The notes under the pieces are model-generated. The model saw nothing but the letters and a program-made list of their open reading frames with translations. It searched no databases and had not been told where the DNA came from. A stretch of DNA of 64,000 bases, taken from positions 1,488,001 through 1,552,000 of the forward strand of contig JAGTJL010000011.1 of assembly GCA_020746875.1 (NCBI GenBank). The letters are read 5' to 3'. The first letter of the stretch is position 1. Each line of letters starts with the position of its first letter. Position numbers and translations under genes: made by a program. Positions 1-13,768 of the stretch are shown one piece after another. Origin of the DNA: Rhexocercosporidium sp. MPI-PUGE-AT-0058 (taxonomy: Eukaryota; Ascomycota; Leotiomycetes; Helotiales).

Positions 1-1409
1 ATTCATCTCGTAGGCCAGAATTACATCGTTTGTGGCATCCATCGCATAATCGAGTGGGATGCACGTGGCGTATTTTCCCTCAGATGGCTCATCTGCCCCT
101 TCAAAATTGACCCAACGTCGTCGCCCCTCGTCCACCTTATCAGGGATGCCAGCAGCAAGAAGGACATCTCGCAAGAGAGGACCTTTCCAGTAAGCACAAG
201 ATACCGCGCCACTTCCCCAATTGAAGCCTTTGGATCGTTTGATCATGTTGAGCTCCTTTCTTCGATTTCCATCGCATGCCAAAGCGACAGGAATATTGAT
301 GGTATCAAAGCGGCCCACCAGCTCATTCATGCCCAGTTCCAGCTTTTGACCGGGTTCCAAGCCCGAGATCTGCAGTTTGTGAAGTTCCCAAAGTAGATGA
401 GGGACTGCACCATGATTCCGAACATAATGGAATTCGTTTGGAGTAATCAAGCCAGCTTCAAATAATGGAGTGAGTTTCGGTTCTCCGTTCAAAGGATGCT
501 ATCAAGGTCAAACACTCCAGCAAATTTAGGTTATGATAATTCGCTTACCTTCCCCGTCAGTCTGATAAGATTCGAGGATCGTGGAATCCAGTTATCAGGA
601 CCGAATTGATCTGCTTCGTCAATGGAGACGAGAGGATTGGAATGTTTAATTGGTGACTTCCTCTTCCCATCATTCTGCGTCAGGCTGTAGACATAATCCT
701 TCTCGTGCTGCAAACTCCGAAGCAAAGCAATCTCTTGCGGCGAATATTTCTCACGCAACTTATCGTACTCAGTCTTCCCCGGTTCGTCTTTGTCAGAACC
801 CTCAGCATCTGCATCCCTACCTGCCGAGCCCGCATAAGCATCGTGATGTTTATCACTGTCACCGTTTGCTCGCTTCCATTCGTGCTCTTGCTGGATGTCA
901 TCGTTGCCTTGATCTTGCTTCTCCTTCGAGCCATTGACCTTCTCTTTCTCTGTACCCTTTTTCTGCTTTTCGTCCTTCTCCTTCTCTTTCTTGGCAGCAT
1001 CTTCTTTCTTTTTCCGTTCAACATTCGCTGGCCAGTTCTCGACACTCTTGATCCAATCCTCCTTCACATTCAACACATACCGCCATCCTTCCGAATGAAC
1101 ACCCGGTCTACGAAGATGAAAGTCTTCTTGCGCGTTAATGACGTCTCTGAAGTTCACCAATTTCCCTTCTTGAACTTCGTCTCGGAACTCCGCATACTTT
1201 TCTGCGGCTTCCTCTGTTTCGATCTCATCATGAAGATTCGAATCTTCTCTTTCGTCACCCGAATGAGTTAGGCCAGGAACTCGACCTTGGCCGTTCCAAA
1301 ACCCAATTCGATGTTCGTGACCATGGCCCCAGTCTGGTTCGTTTTCGATATCTTGAAGTGACGATCCAGGGTGACTTCGCACTGATATGCGATGCGGAAT
1401 TGGAGGCAT
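1..1409 (-). CDS. Nitrate-reductase-type molybdopterin oxidoreductase, 5' part
   Basis: Two exons are visible (549-1409 and 1-498, 50-bp intron 499-548 with gtaagc donor); the frame is open off the left edge, so the C-terminal part is outside. The visible 453 residues begin with a long hydrophilic extension that includes a Lys/Glu-rich stretch (about residues 129-170). The Mo-molybdopterin domain follows, opening with a DNWIPR motif near residue 270 and the VRNHGAVP motif after the intron. Cys362 in ALACDGNRRKE is the expected molybdenum-ligating cysteine, and GFNWGSGAVS follows. This pattern is shared by eukaryotic nitrate reductases and sulfite oxidases; the GNRRKE and NMIKRSKGFNWG wording is nearer to nitrate reductase. 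The CDGNRR variant (not CAGNRR) and the charged N-terminus suggest a paralogous fungal class rather than classical niaD. Heme and flavin domains, which would settle the enzyme, lie beyond the window. Start is the first ATG of the open frame. Confidence 0.8.
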
Positions 1410-2107
1410 GGCTGCGCTCTAGGAGGAGAGCAACCTTGGTATATGCAAATATGATTCAGACGCACCGAGGGAGATTCACATCAGAATGTTCCAGAGCAGG
1501 GCTCATTGAATAATCTTTCGAGAATATGGCTGTATACCTCGCCGTCGGTGACGTCCTTTGTTGGTGACGTATTTGACAGCCATTTCCTCGGAGCTGAATC
1601 ATCTGGTAAGAAGTTGTTCTAGAACCAGGCGGTTTGGCGCGAACAAAACTAGTCTCCTGTTTTCCAGGCGACCGAGTTGCCGGATCACCTGGAAACATCG
1701 AGCATTGCTTAAGGAGATTCTGCGTCTGAAGAGACTGTTGAATTTAAATTGATAAGTCGGCTCCGATACTTTTGATGTGGGCGATCCTTTTGACGGGTGG
1801 GGCAATCGTGCAGCTGGATACTTCATCGTCACATAGAGTCACGTGAGACTTCGTGCTCTGCCCATCTACATGCCTTTGGAGTTTTGTCGACGCTGTTTTG
1901 AATTGCAAGAAGGGCGACAAGAGACTAGAGGATTCACAAGATAAACAGCTCGTTAGGTTTCACTCATCGCTGCTTCGCCCACTTGTATCGCCTAGAATAC
2001 TGATTCGGAGTGCGAAAGAACCTTGGAAGTCATCTCGCACACGTTGTATTAGTGGCCTAGATCACCTTTTAATACATACACAGAAGTCAAAACCCCACAG
2101 CTCAAAG
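1410..2107. other. Intergenic: molybdoenzyme promoter side and GH53 3' side
   Basis: About 700 bp between two minus-strand genes. It should hold the promoter and 5'UTR of the molybdoenzyme gene (nearest 1409) and the 3'UTR of the galactanase gene (nearest 2108). Only short overlapping ORFs without recognisable protein features are present, and I see no repeat. Confidence 0.5.
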
Positions 2108-5590
<3,483 letters not shown>

Positions 5591-5596
5591 GTATCG

Positions 5597-5624
5597 TATC
5601 TCATCTCATCTCATCTCATCTCAA
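5597..5624. repeat. ATCTC microsatellite
   Basis: Five or so tandem copies of the pentamer ATCTC in a pyrimidine-rich tract, the first of a string of simple repeats upstream of the coiled-coil protein gene. Confidence 0.85.
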
Positions 5625-5726
5625 AGCTTATTGTTAGCAAAACAGCCCTCCCCGCCTCCCATTGGCTCTCGCAAAACCCAGCACCCAACGGGACGGAAAG
5701 GCTTTAGCTTTCCCTTTCGTTCCGCT

Positions 5727-5785
5727 CCCTCCCTCCCTCCCTCCCTCCCTTCCTCCCTTCCTCGTCTTCCGGGGGGGGGGGGAAG
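5727..5785. repeat. CCCT-rich tract followed by a poly-G run
   Basis: A run of TCCC/CCCT units is followed closely by a run of about ten G. A strongly strand-asymmetric C-rich then G-rich tract like this can form unusual DNA structures, and often causes sequencing errors. Confidence 0.75.
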
Positions 5786-6288
5786 GGTCCACATTTGATC
5801 CGAGGGACCTTCCGTCATAGCTCGGCTGGAGGAGGGAGAGGGGGGATTTGCTTATTGTTGGTCGTTCGTGTTTGAGAGAAAGCAAAAAGGGGGAGGCTGG
5901 GGAGGATATTTGAGAGATGGTCATTATGTATGCAGAAGAGAGGAAAGATTAAAAGCGATCAATGGATGGATGGATGCAATGAAGAGGAGACATGCATCAC
6001 CAGTTTTACCTTTCCTTTACCTTGATTTACTTTCCTTGCCTTCCTTGCCTTAGTTACCTTGCCTTGCCTTACCAACCTTACCAATCCCTGCCCTCGCACG
6101 CACCCGCAGGTCTGGAAGCGAGGCGAGCACATCCATCCACATCCACATCCACAATCCACAATCCACATCGCACAGTCGTGGCTGTTCCTGTGTGGTCGGT
6201 CCACGACGGAGGAGGTAAATCACCATCACCTAATACAGTAAGTAAGTACAGTCTTCCTTCCTGGTCTCAGTCCCCCTGTCGCAGTTCG

Positions 6289-6400
6289 CAGTCCCAGTCC
6301 AAGTCCCAGTCCAAGTCCCAGTCCAAGTCCCAGTCCAAGTCCCAGTCCAAGTCCCAGTCCAAGTCCCAGTCCAAGTCCCAGTCCAAGTCCAGGTCCAAGT
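6289..6400. repeat. 12-bp minisatellite AAGTCCCAGTCC
   Basis: About nine near-perfect tandem copies of the 12-mer AAGTCCCAGTCC. All frames are open because the unit is a multiple of three without stops: it reads as Ser-Gln-Ser-Lys on the plus strand and as Gly-Leu or Asp-Trp-Asp-Leu repeats on the minus strand. None of these reading frames has a plausible start and neighbouring coding sequence, so I treat it as a non-coding minisatellite. Confidence 0.9.
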
Positions 6401-6507
6401 CCCAAGCCCAGACCAGACCAGCCCCCTCCATTATCGAGGGCATCCCTCGACCAAGGAAGAAGGACACTGACTGATGCAACTTTGATGGGTGTAACATGAC
6501 TTGAAGA

Positions 6508-6550
6508 CGAAATAATAGAGTAGAGTAGAGTAAAGTAGGGTAGAGTAGAA
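6508..6550. repeat. GAGTA/TAGAG pentamer repeat
   Basis: Imperfect tandem GAGTA units in the upstream region of the coiled-coil protein gene. Confidence 0.7.
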
Positions 6551-6785
6551 TTAAAACACAACCAGCAATACCCCTACTGAATGTATACCGACTGTACCCC
6601 CTTGCTACCTGATGCTGCCCAGTCCAGTCCAGTCTAGTCTAGTAATAGTAAGTGATGCACGTACGCACGCATGGTGCTTGGGCTGCAACTCGACTTACTG
6701 TACAGGACTTACTGACAGATATAGTTGATTGTGGATGAGTGAGTGAGTGAGTGTGCACTTCAACAGCCCGAACACTTCAGGTACG

Positions 6786-6824
6786 AATGAATGAATGAAT
6801 GAATGAATGAATCAATGAATCAAT
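6786..6824. repeat. GAAT tetranucleotide microsatellite
   Basis: About nine GAAT/CAAT units in tandem. They sit with the other simple repeats, about 1 kb upstream of the next coding frame. Confidence 0.85.
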
Positions 6825-7054
6825 GCCTGCTCCTGTTGCACCGTCTGATCCTGCAGTCCTTCCTTGCCCGAATCCTACGCTGCCTGCACTTTACTCCGTA
6901 CACAGTCCTGTTCTGACTGCGCACGCATGTACAGTCCCATCCCTGAAGGACCACAAACGCCTTGACAAACTGATCCCACGCACATTTCATTTCAGTTCAT
7001 TTCATTTCTTTCTTCTTGCTCTCCTCTACCCTCCTCTCCTCTCCACAATCCGTC

Positions 7055-7081
7055 ATTACCACCACCACCACCACCACCACT
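7055..7081. repeat. CAC trinucleotide microsatellite
   Basis: Eight or so tandem CAC units in pyrimidine-rich upstream DNA. The surrounding frame lacks any recognisable protein. Confidence 0.8.
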
Positions 7082-7835
7082 GCTGCTCCCAACAGAATCC
7101 GCAATTGAAGACCACACGCATCCCGATGCGAAGCATGCCATCTTCAATCCCATTATCGCATTTCCTGAATTCGTCTCTCGCCGTCCAGCCTCTACTGACT
7201 CCTGCGCGGGACGGCAATTGTATGCGCGACAAGTCGGAAGGAACAGAGAGTGTGCCTGGGTCTTCGAGTCTCTGAGACAAGGTCAACGTTGAACTCCTCG
7301 CGCCTCTCGCCTCTCGCCGTCTATCCTCACGCAGATGCGCCTCGCCAATCCACACGCGACTTGCGACTGACTATCAATTCGTGCGCGCATGCTGTTTGTC
7401 AATTGATGCAGAACCACGCGCCTTTTTCTGATTACGGGTTTGGTTTTTTTTGGTCGCGTTGCGTGAATTTTCTGGTGCGCAGCGCGTCTCGTGTTTCTTC
7501 TCTCGCATTTCAATTCCTTGTTCGTCGGCCTCGCTACTTCGCCATCTTGTTTTCACCAGCTCCCCCAACCTCCCCAATTCAACGCCCAACTCCCCCCCGC
7601 CCCAACTCCCACACCAAAAACTCCCCGACACCAGACTTTCCCCTCCTGCATTCCTTTGCTCTTTCATACACACCTCTTCCCAGCAATTCTTCTTCAATTT
7701 CTGCTTTGGCCCGAGTAGGATAATCACATTCCTGGGTCCCCGATTCAGAACTACAACACCAGACACCCGATTTCGAGATACATCAATTGGAAGTCACGAC
7801 TCGAATCCCCCCGGTGACTCGACACCCAATTCACC

Positions 7836-10172
7836 TTGTCGGCTTCTCCTCATCCCCCACCAGCAGCAGCGCTGACGACTCCGTCTCCTCCTCTCTCTAA
7901 CGACCCTTACGAAGTGAACGAACCTTTAACGCCTACACCCGCGCAACGCCAGCAGCAGCAGCAGCAGCACCACCGGCGCCCTTTACGTCGAACCCACATC
8001 GAAGCTGCATCTGCCGGTATCAGTCCACCGCCTCGAGTTCGCTTTGCACAGAACGAGCCGAGAAGTGAGGCATTGACTCATGATTTCGACGAAGATCTCG
8101 CCTCGTCAACTCCACTAGCAAGCTCCCAACACTACTCTCCCGAAGCTGAACGACGACCCCACCGTGCTCTGCGAATCTCCCGAACCACTGCCAGTGCGAT
8201 TCTCTATACCCTCGAAGAAGCTCTGCGACAACCCAACCCCTTCACATCCGATCTTGTGGAGGAGAACGCTTCGATGTCCGATCTGATCGGTGGAGGGCCG
8301 GGCGCTGCTGGGAATGGTAGGAGCGGCAATGGCAGAGCTCAACCCCCGCCTGGTACGTCTGGCTCACCCGGTCTCAAGGGCCCGAGGGAGATAATGAGAG
8401 AGCGCAATGCGAGGGAAGCGCGGAAGCGGGCAGAGAACGAGCAGAGGGAGGCATTGGAACGTGCAAGAGCTGCCGAGGAGACAAGGTTACTAGAGCAGGA
8501 GAGAAGAAGAAGTGCGGAACGAAGGGCAGCTGCTGCTGCTGGTGCGGCGGCACAACAAAGAGCCAGTGGGGAGTCTGGGCAGAGGACATCGGGTGGAACT
8601 GCTGGCCAAAGAGTTTCTGATGGGTCACAGCAACGCAGATCAGACCCCCCGCAAGAGGAGCTTCAGGGTCTGGGGCGTGGTGGGAGAGCTATCGGTGGAG
8701 GGGAGAGTGCGCCAACTGGTCGACCTCGGCCAACGCAGCAACAACAATCGCAAGCTCCAAGACCTGTCCCTGGGACTGGAACTGGAACTGGAACTGGAGC
8801 CCCACGACCAAGACCTGCCCAAACTGAACCTGAAGGCGACCCAGCTCTGGCCTCACAACCAGCTACCCGGTCCTCATTTCCTCACGCCTTTGAACGATGG
8901 GAGACACTCTCCGCTCACTGGGAAGGGCTCACATCCTTCTGGATCCGAAGATTGGAGGAGAATAGCAATGATCTGAACCGAGACCCCCTGTCGCAACAAC
9001 TCTCTCGGCAAGTCACAGATCTCTCAGCTGCAGGTGCCAACCTATTCCATGCTGTGGTTGAGTTGCAACGTCTACGAGCTTCTTCTGAGCGGAAGTTCCA
9101 ACGCTGGTTCTTTGAGACTCGAGCGGAGCAAGAACGTGCCCAGGAAATGCAGGCGATGTTGGAAAGAACTCTGGAGGATGAACGTGCGGAGAGAGCAACT
9201 GCTATCAGCGAGGCGGTGGCTAAGGAGCGAGAAAAGGCGAACGTCACCAAGCAGTTGGCTGAAATGAAGCGAGAGTTGCAAATTTCAAAGGAGGAGGCAA
9301 GGAGAGCTTGGGAGGAACTGGGACGACGTGAACAAGAGGAGAGGGATCGCACTGCGGCTTTGAAGGATGGGAGACCCACACTTATTGGAGGAGTACAGGT
9401 CGTTCCTATGATGCAAGGAGTTCCTAGCAGACATACTAGTGCTCGTGATCCGTCAAGGGATAATCAGTATGCTGCTGTCGATGCCCCAGAACCCGAAGGC
9501 CCCATTGATGATAGCGACATTGCCTATCAGCAGTACGCCCGATCTCAGCGATCCGAGCCAGCAGATCCTTTCACCGAGACCCGCACCAGTTCTCGACCAA
9601 CATATACCGAGGACTCCCTACCCACCCACCCCGCCTTCACCAACTCCGACCACTCTGCTGCTCCAGCCGTCCAACCCGCTTCACCATCAGCGTTCTACCA
9701 ACAACACCAAGGAACCTCCCTCCAGCCAGACCCAGGCTACCGCCAACCATCCGTTCCCTCCGAAGCTGGAGCCATGAGCGAGGAAGAATATGAGATTGAT
9801 TCACAAGGTCAATTCATCCGTGATGCCCGCGGCAACAAGATCCGTTACCAAGGCCCACCCTCTGACGCTGATACAGATGAATACGATGTTTCCTCGGAAC
9901 GTGAGCGTGAGCAAGCAAATCTGCAACGCTACGGTCCAGTCTCCGGCGTCGAATACGGTCGCGGATCGACCTCTACGTCTGGACCTGGACGTACCCCAAC
10001 GTCGAATCCTACGATTGGGGAGCCAGTCGATTACTCTGGTCAGGGTTATGGTGCAGCGGCTCCTGAATGGGCAGCTGTCCCTAGACATCATCATCCGACT
10101 AGGTTGAGTGATGTGTTGGAGGAGGACGAGCGGAGTAGGACGAGTGCGAGTCAAATAAGTCGACGGGAGTGA
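7836..10172 (+). CDS. Large coiled-coil protein of unknown function; 5' end unresolved
   Basis: An open frame of about 778 codons, which I do not assign to a named family. The N-terminal 110 residues are disordered, with a short poly-Gln/His stretch. A compact, conserved-looking block follows at residues 108-150 (RISRTTASAILYTLEEALR, then NPFTSDLVEENASMSDL). Residues about 180-240 are a charged Arg/Glu/Ala helix. Residues about 350-500 form the main helical region (FERWETLSAHWEGLTSFWIR, then a long Glu/Arg/Ala coiled coil). The tail is Ser/Pro/Thr-rich, with an acidic segment near residue 650 (EYEIDSQGQFIRD). The frame has no ATG before codon 147 (8274), and a TGA stop lies in frame at 7815. 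Codon 1 given here is a TTG. The true start must therefore lie in an upstream exon joined by an intron I could not place, or at 8274, which would lose the conserved block. No membrane segment. A structural or scaffolding role is possible but unsupported. Confidence 0.75.
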   Translation: MSASPHPPPAAALTTPSPPLSNDPYEVNEPLTPTPAQRQQQQQQHHRRPLRRTHIEAASAGISPPPRVRFAQNEPRSEALTHDFDEDLASSTPLASSQHYSPEAERRPHRALRISRTTASAILYTLEEALRQPNPFTSDLVEENASMSDLIGGGPGAAGNGRSGNGRAQPPPGTSGSPGLKGPREIMRERNAREARKRAENEQREALERARAAEETRLLEQERRRSAERRAAAAAGAAAQQRASGESGQRTSGGTAGQRVSDGSQQRRSDPPQEELQGLGRGGRAIGGGESAPTGRPRPTQQQQSQAPRPVPGTGTGTGTGAPRPRPAQTEPEGDPALASQPATRSSFPHAFERWETLSAHWEGLTSFWIRRLEENSNDLNRDPLSQQLSRQVTDLSAAGANLFHAVVELQRLRASSERKFQRWFFETRAEQERAQEMQAMLERTLEDERAERATAISEAVAKEREKANVTKQLAEMKRELQISKEEARRAWEELGRREQEERDRTAALKDGRPTLIGGVQVVPMMQGVPSRHTSARDPSRDNQYAAVDAPEPEGPIDDSDIAYQQYARSQRSEPADPFTETRTSSRPTYTEDSLPTHPAFTNSDHSAAPAVQPASPSAFYQQHQGTSLQPDPGYRQPSVPSEAGAMSEEEYEIDSQGQFIRDARGNKIRYQGPPSDADTDEYDVSSEREREQANLQRYGPVSGVEYGRGSTSTSGPGRTPTSNPTIGEPVDYSGQGYGAAAPEWAAVPRHHHPTRLSDVLEEDERSRTSASQISRRE

Positions 10173-11366
10173 TCTCCAGGCGAAAAAGTTCCGCGTGTCC
10201 TACGGAAGCTCATGTTTTATTGAGAACGATATCTATCGAGTGTTCTGCGAAGCATCACTCACCAAAAAACCACCTATAGAGCTTGATTTTCAGCGAACGA
10301 AGCAAGCGAGAGAGAAGAGAGCACAGCATCTGTATGGCGTCTTCGGTGTTGCGGTGTATGGAGAAAGCACGGGAAAAGAAAAGAATGGTTGCCTATATGT
10401 ATGGGGTTTCGGTTCATTTGCAGATTTTGTATGTTCTTGTTATGTTGGGCGAGAGATGGGATAATCGCATGTTGGATCTGAAGACCTGGCCTGAGTCGGG
10501 CCGGTCGATCGATCTGTAGCGAGCGAGCATCTTCCTTATTTGTTTACTTTGGTCGTCGAGCTTGCTGATGAAGTAGAGCAAGCAGAAGAGGATGTGTGTG
10601 AAAGCAAGAAAGAGGCGTTTTATCTTGTAGGAATATGTGGTATGGATGGATGAATGAATGGGAGGTGAGGATGGCGGCATTTTGTTTGCGTACGTGCATC
10701 TTGTTGTGCATATTTCTGGCGTGTTGTGGTTTGGCTTGGTATGGTATGGTATGGTAGATACTTCTTTTTCCCCCCATCTCTTTCTTCTTGTATAGAGAAG
10801 AAGTGAGCATGAGAGGGAACTAAATAATATGAGGCTTTTTACCTTTTCTACCGTGGTTGGTCGTGGGTTGTGATATGTGACTTGATCTAGTGCGTAAGAT
10901 GTAGGTAGGATGTACTTCCCGTACCTGCTGAGTGCGATGCGAGAGTTTGAGTGGGTTGCAATTGATGTCAGATGTGGATTGCGAGGATCTCAAAATAAAA
11001 GTCGATGAAAGTGAATGAGATGTGGAAGTGTGGAATTCCACCTTGGCCAATGTGAGCCAAAGGTGCGAGGGTGAAGTGAAGTGCAAGATGAGTGAGGTCA
11101 CTCCCAGAAGGCTGAAAATGACGAGGCTGAGTGAGGTGGGATCCACCCTCCACCCACCTCAAAGCGGCACGGAATAAAGTCCCACCGCTCCGCTCCGCTC
11201 AGGGCCCAAGCTTTCAAATGTTGATTTGGTGATCAGACCGTCACTCCACTTGATTTTTGCCAATTCAAGCTTCGAGCTTCACGCTTGTAACATTATTCAC
11301 GACAAGTCGACTAAAGTGAGACTGCGTTGGGGAACAGATAGAGCAGAGCAGAGCTGAGCCGCAAGA
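10173..11366. other. Intergenic: 3'UTR of coiled-coil gene and SCO1 promoter
   Basis: About 1.2 kb between two plus-strand genes. It is T/G-rich just after the upstream stop, as in a 3'UTR. Short ORFs on both strands carry no recognisable domain. Confidence 0.45.
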
Positions 11367-12695
11367 ATGCCGAAATCACTGATACCGAGTCGTACCCTTC
11401 TATCGACATTCTCGCGCCATACCTCCACCACGAGAACGGCATCTGGAACGAAGACAGCTGTGCAGCAGCAGCAATGTAGGAATATATCTCTTTCGATACC
11501 AGTCATGAGTGCGAGGAGAGCGAATGGAGGGACTGGGGCGAGATTTCTACAAACTATGCGGAGGGATGGGTTGGGTCTGGGTTCTGGACGGACCGGGGTT
11601 GGGAGTGCAGGAAGTGCGGGAAGTGCGAGGGGGTATAAAACGGTACAAGAAGCAAAGAGTCGATATAAATCCGGCGTACGTCCCTCTCCTCCCTCTTCTC
11701 TTCCCTTTCCTGCCTTCTCTTCCCTTTCCTGCCTTCTCTTCCCTTTCCTGCCTTCTCTTTTCTTGCCCCTTCCCTCAGAACGAAACTCCCAGGCTAATTG
11801 ATTGGTCACAAACAAACAGCCCTTCTCAACCCTAGCAGGACTCCTCTTCCTCTCCTCTGGTGCAGGACTCATCTTCTACTTCCGCTACGAGAAGGCAAGG
11901 ATGGAGCGGAAGCGTGTGGCGGAGGCGGCGAAGGGGGTTGGGAGGCCGAAGGTCGGTGGGGAGTTTGAGCTTGTGGATCAGAAGGGGGAGGTGTGGGGGG
12001 ATGGGAACATGAGGGGGAGGTATAGTTTGGTGAGTCTGGTTTTCTTTGGGACTTTTAGGGAAGAGAACCGGTGTTGGGGGGTATTGGAGAGTGGATGGGA
12101 GGGTTTATGCAAATGGTGCCTGGGATTGAGGAAGGTGGTGATGGAGGAGGGCCACTGAGACGGGTTGAGGGGGGTGTTGTGGGGTTGGAACGGTGGAGGT
12201 GGGGGGTTGATGAACTCGGAAAAAGAACTGTACTAACAACATTTCAAACAGGTCTACTTCGGCTTCTCTCATTGCCCCGACATCTGTCCCGAGGAACTCG
12301 ACAAAATGGCCCGAATGATTGATCTCGTCAACGCCTCTCCAATCCTAACATCGACCTCGCTCCCGCCCCTCCTCCCCATCTTCATAACCTGCGACCCAGC
12401 TCGCGACACCCCCGCCGTCCTCGCAGAATATCTCTCTGAATTCCACAAAGACATCGTCGGTCTCACCGGCACATGGGAGCAGATCAAGGACGTGTGTAAG
12501 AAGTATCGGGTCTATTTCAGTACGCCGGCGGGCGTGAAGCAGGGTGAGGATTATTTGGTCGATCACAGTATTTATTTCTATTTGATGGATCCGGAGGGTG
12601 ATTTTGTCGAGGCCATTGGGCGACAGCATAGCCCGGAGCAAGCGGCGGAGATTATCTTGGCGCATGTGGGGGATTGGGGGAAGGGGAGAAGATAG
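11367..12695 (+). CDS. SCO1: SCO1-type mitochondrial copper chaperone for cytochrome c oxidase
   Basis: Three exons (11367-11675, 11820-12029, 12252-12695), both introns phase 0, give 320 residues. SCO1 delivers copper to the CuA site of cytochrome oxidase subunit II and is anchored in the mitochondrial inner membrane. The first about 90 residues are basic and Ser/Thr/Gly-rich, as in a mitochondrial presequence. A single membrane helix follows at about 105-124 (STLAGLLFLSSGAGLIFYF), then the basic linker FRYEKARMERKR and the thioredoxin-like domain starting GGEFELVDQ. The copper ligands are all present: Cys181 and Cys185 in HCPDICPEE, and His278 in DHSIYFYL. The TCDPARDTP motif typical of the family is at about 219-227. 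Intron 1 contains a polypyrimidine minisatellite. Start is the first ATG, in an AAGAATG context. Confidence 0.97.
11697..11759 (+). repeat. 19-bp polypyrimidine repeat inside SCO1 intron 1
   Basis: Slightly more than three tandem copies of the unit TTCCCTTTCCTGCCTTCTC, lying wholly within intron 1 (11676-11819). It enriches pyrimidines upstream of the acceptor at 11818-11819, and copy number could change without touching the protein. Confidence 0.9.
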
Positions 12696-13172
12696 GACGA
12701 AGTGTGCTTTGAGAGGGGTACGGCTTGGGCAGGAGTGGAGGATTGTATGATACTGTATACTCTTGTATTATGTACAGACTCGCTTGCACAAAGTATAGAC
12801 AAGGAGCCAGAGAAAAAGATAAGGAATACGGTTGGGAACGGAACTCAAAGACACCCAGCTCAATAGACGTTTCAAGTAGTCCTATTTTCCTTGTTTCCTC
12901 TTGTATTTTTGTTTCTCCTATCTTCACATCATATCATGCTACCATCGGTTTTGCGGAATTGGCTCGACTATTCATTCACATCTCTTCAGTCCCCACACTG
13001 CAAGAGCAACAAATCAAGTGAATGCTCCCTGCGGAGGGGTATCAAGGCAACCATCTCCCTAAACCCCTCCTCCCGCCTCTGGAACGGGAAAATTCGACGT
13101 CATCGATGAGACTTGGAGGCTTCTCTATTTCAGAAGTCGAGTACATGTCATTGAGTCGAATATGTGGGCTTG

Positions 13173-13224
13173 AATTTCTTTCGCGGTTAAGGACTTTCTG
13201 TCGTTGGAGTTTCGAGTTGTTAAA
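13173..13224 (+). repeat. 52-bp direct repeat, copy 1
   Basis: Begins AATTTCTTTCGCGGTTAAGG. It recurs 543 bp downstream with a few differences, mostly transitions. No ORF links the copies. Confidence 0.85.
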
Positions 13225-13715
13225 GGAATAAGAGAGAGGGATGTATGTGGATTTTTGTCGTCAATAGATGGGTTGCTGTCGTTTGCTCCTCTTCTTGGAC
13301 TTTAATTGAGGTTATCAAGAGCTATTGTTGGGACCGAGTACGTTCTCATCCCACACCACGAGACTCGGGAATATTGGAGAGTTACGACTGCGTGTTCAGC
13401 ATATCTGTCTACTGACTTAAGGATGAAATTGGACGCTCACAAGTACTCCGAGAAGCACCTACGAGAAGACGGACTTGGAATTTTTTATCAAGGTCAGTAG
13501 TTCCCCCCTAAGTCATGGCAGGAATCTACCAGAGATCTTGGCCAACGAATTCTTGTTCAAGACACGCGGGCCCACTTCTACGTAGACTTGGTCCAAATCA
13601 TCTTTAAAACATGTTATTTTACAGTGATTGTCATTTCAGAGAACTGATGTTATACCACGATCTTTGATTGAAGGGGTTTTGCCACCCAGCCTTTGAGTAT
13701 TCTGCATCGGAAGCA

Positions 13716-13768
13716 AATTTTCTTTCGCGGTTAGGGACTTTCTGTCGTTGGAATTTTGAGTTGCTAAA
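13716..13768 (+). repeat. 52-bp direct repeat, copy 2
   Basis: Begins AATTTTCTTTCGCGGTTAGG and is the second copy of the repeat at 13173. Differences are mostly C/T and A/G, and one extra T is present near the start. Confidence 0.85.

Noticed and set aside
6226..6561. Minus- and plus-strand ORFs through the 12-bp repeat, giving Gly-Leu, Asp-Trp or Ser-Gln-Ser-Lys proteins
   Set aside because: The 12-bp unit is stop-free in several frames, so long ORFs arise automatically. No coding context outside the repeat.
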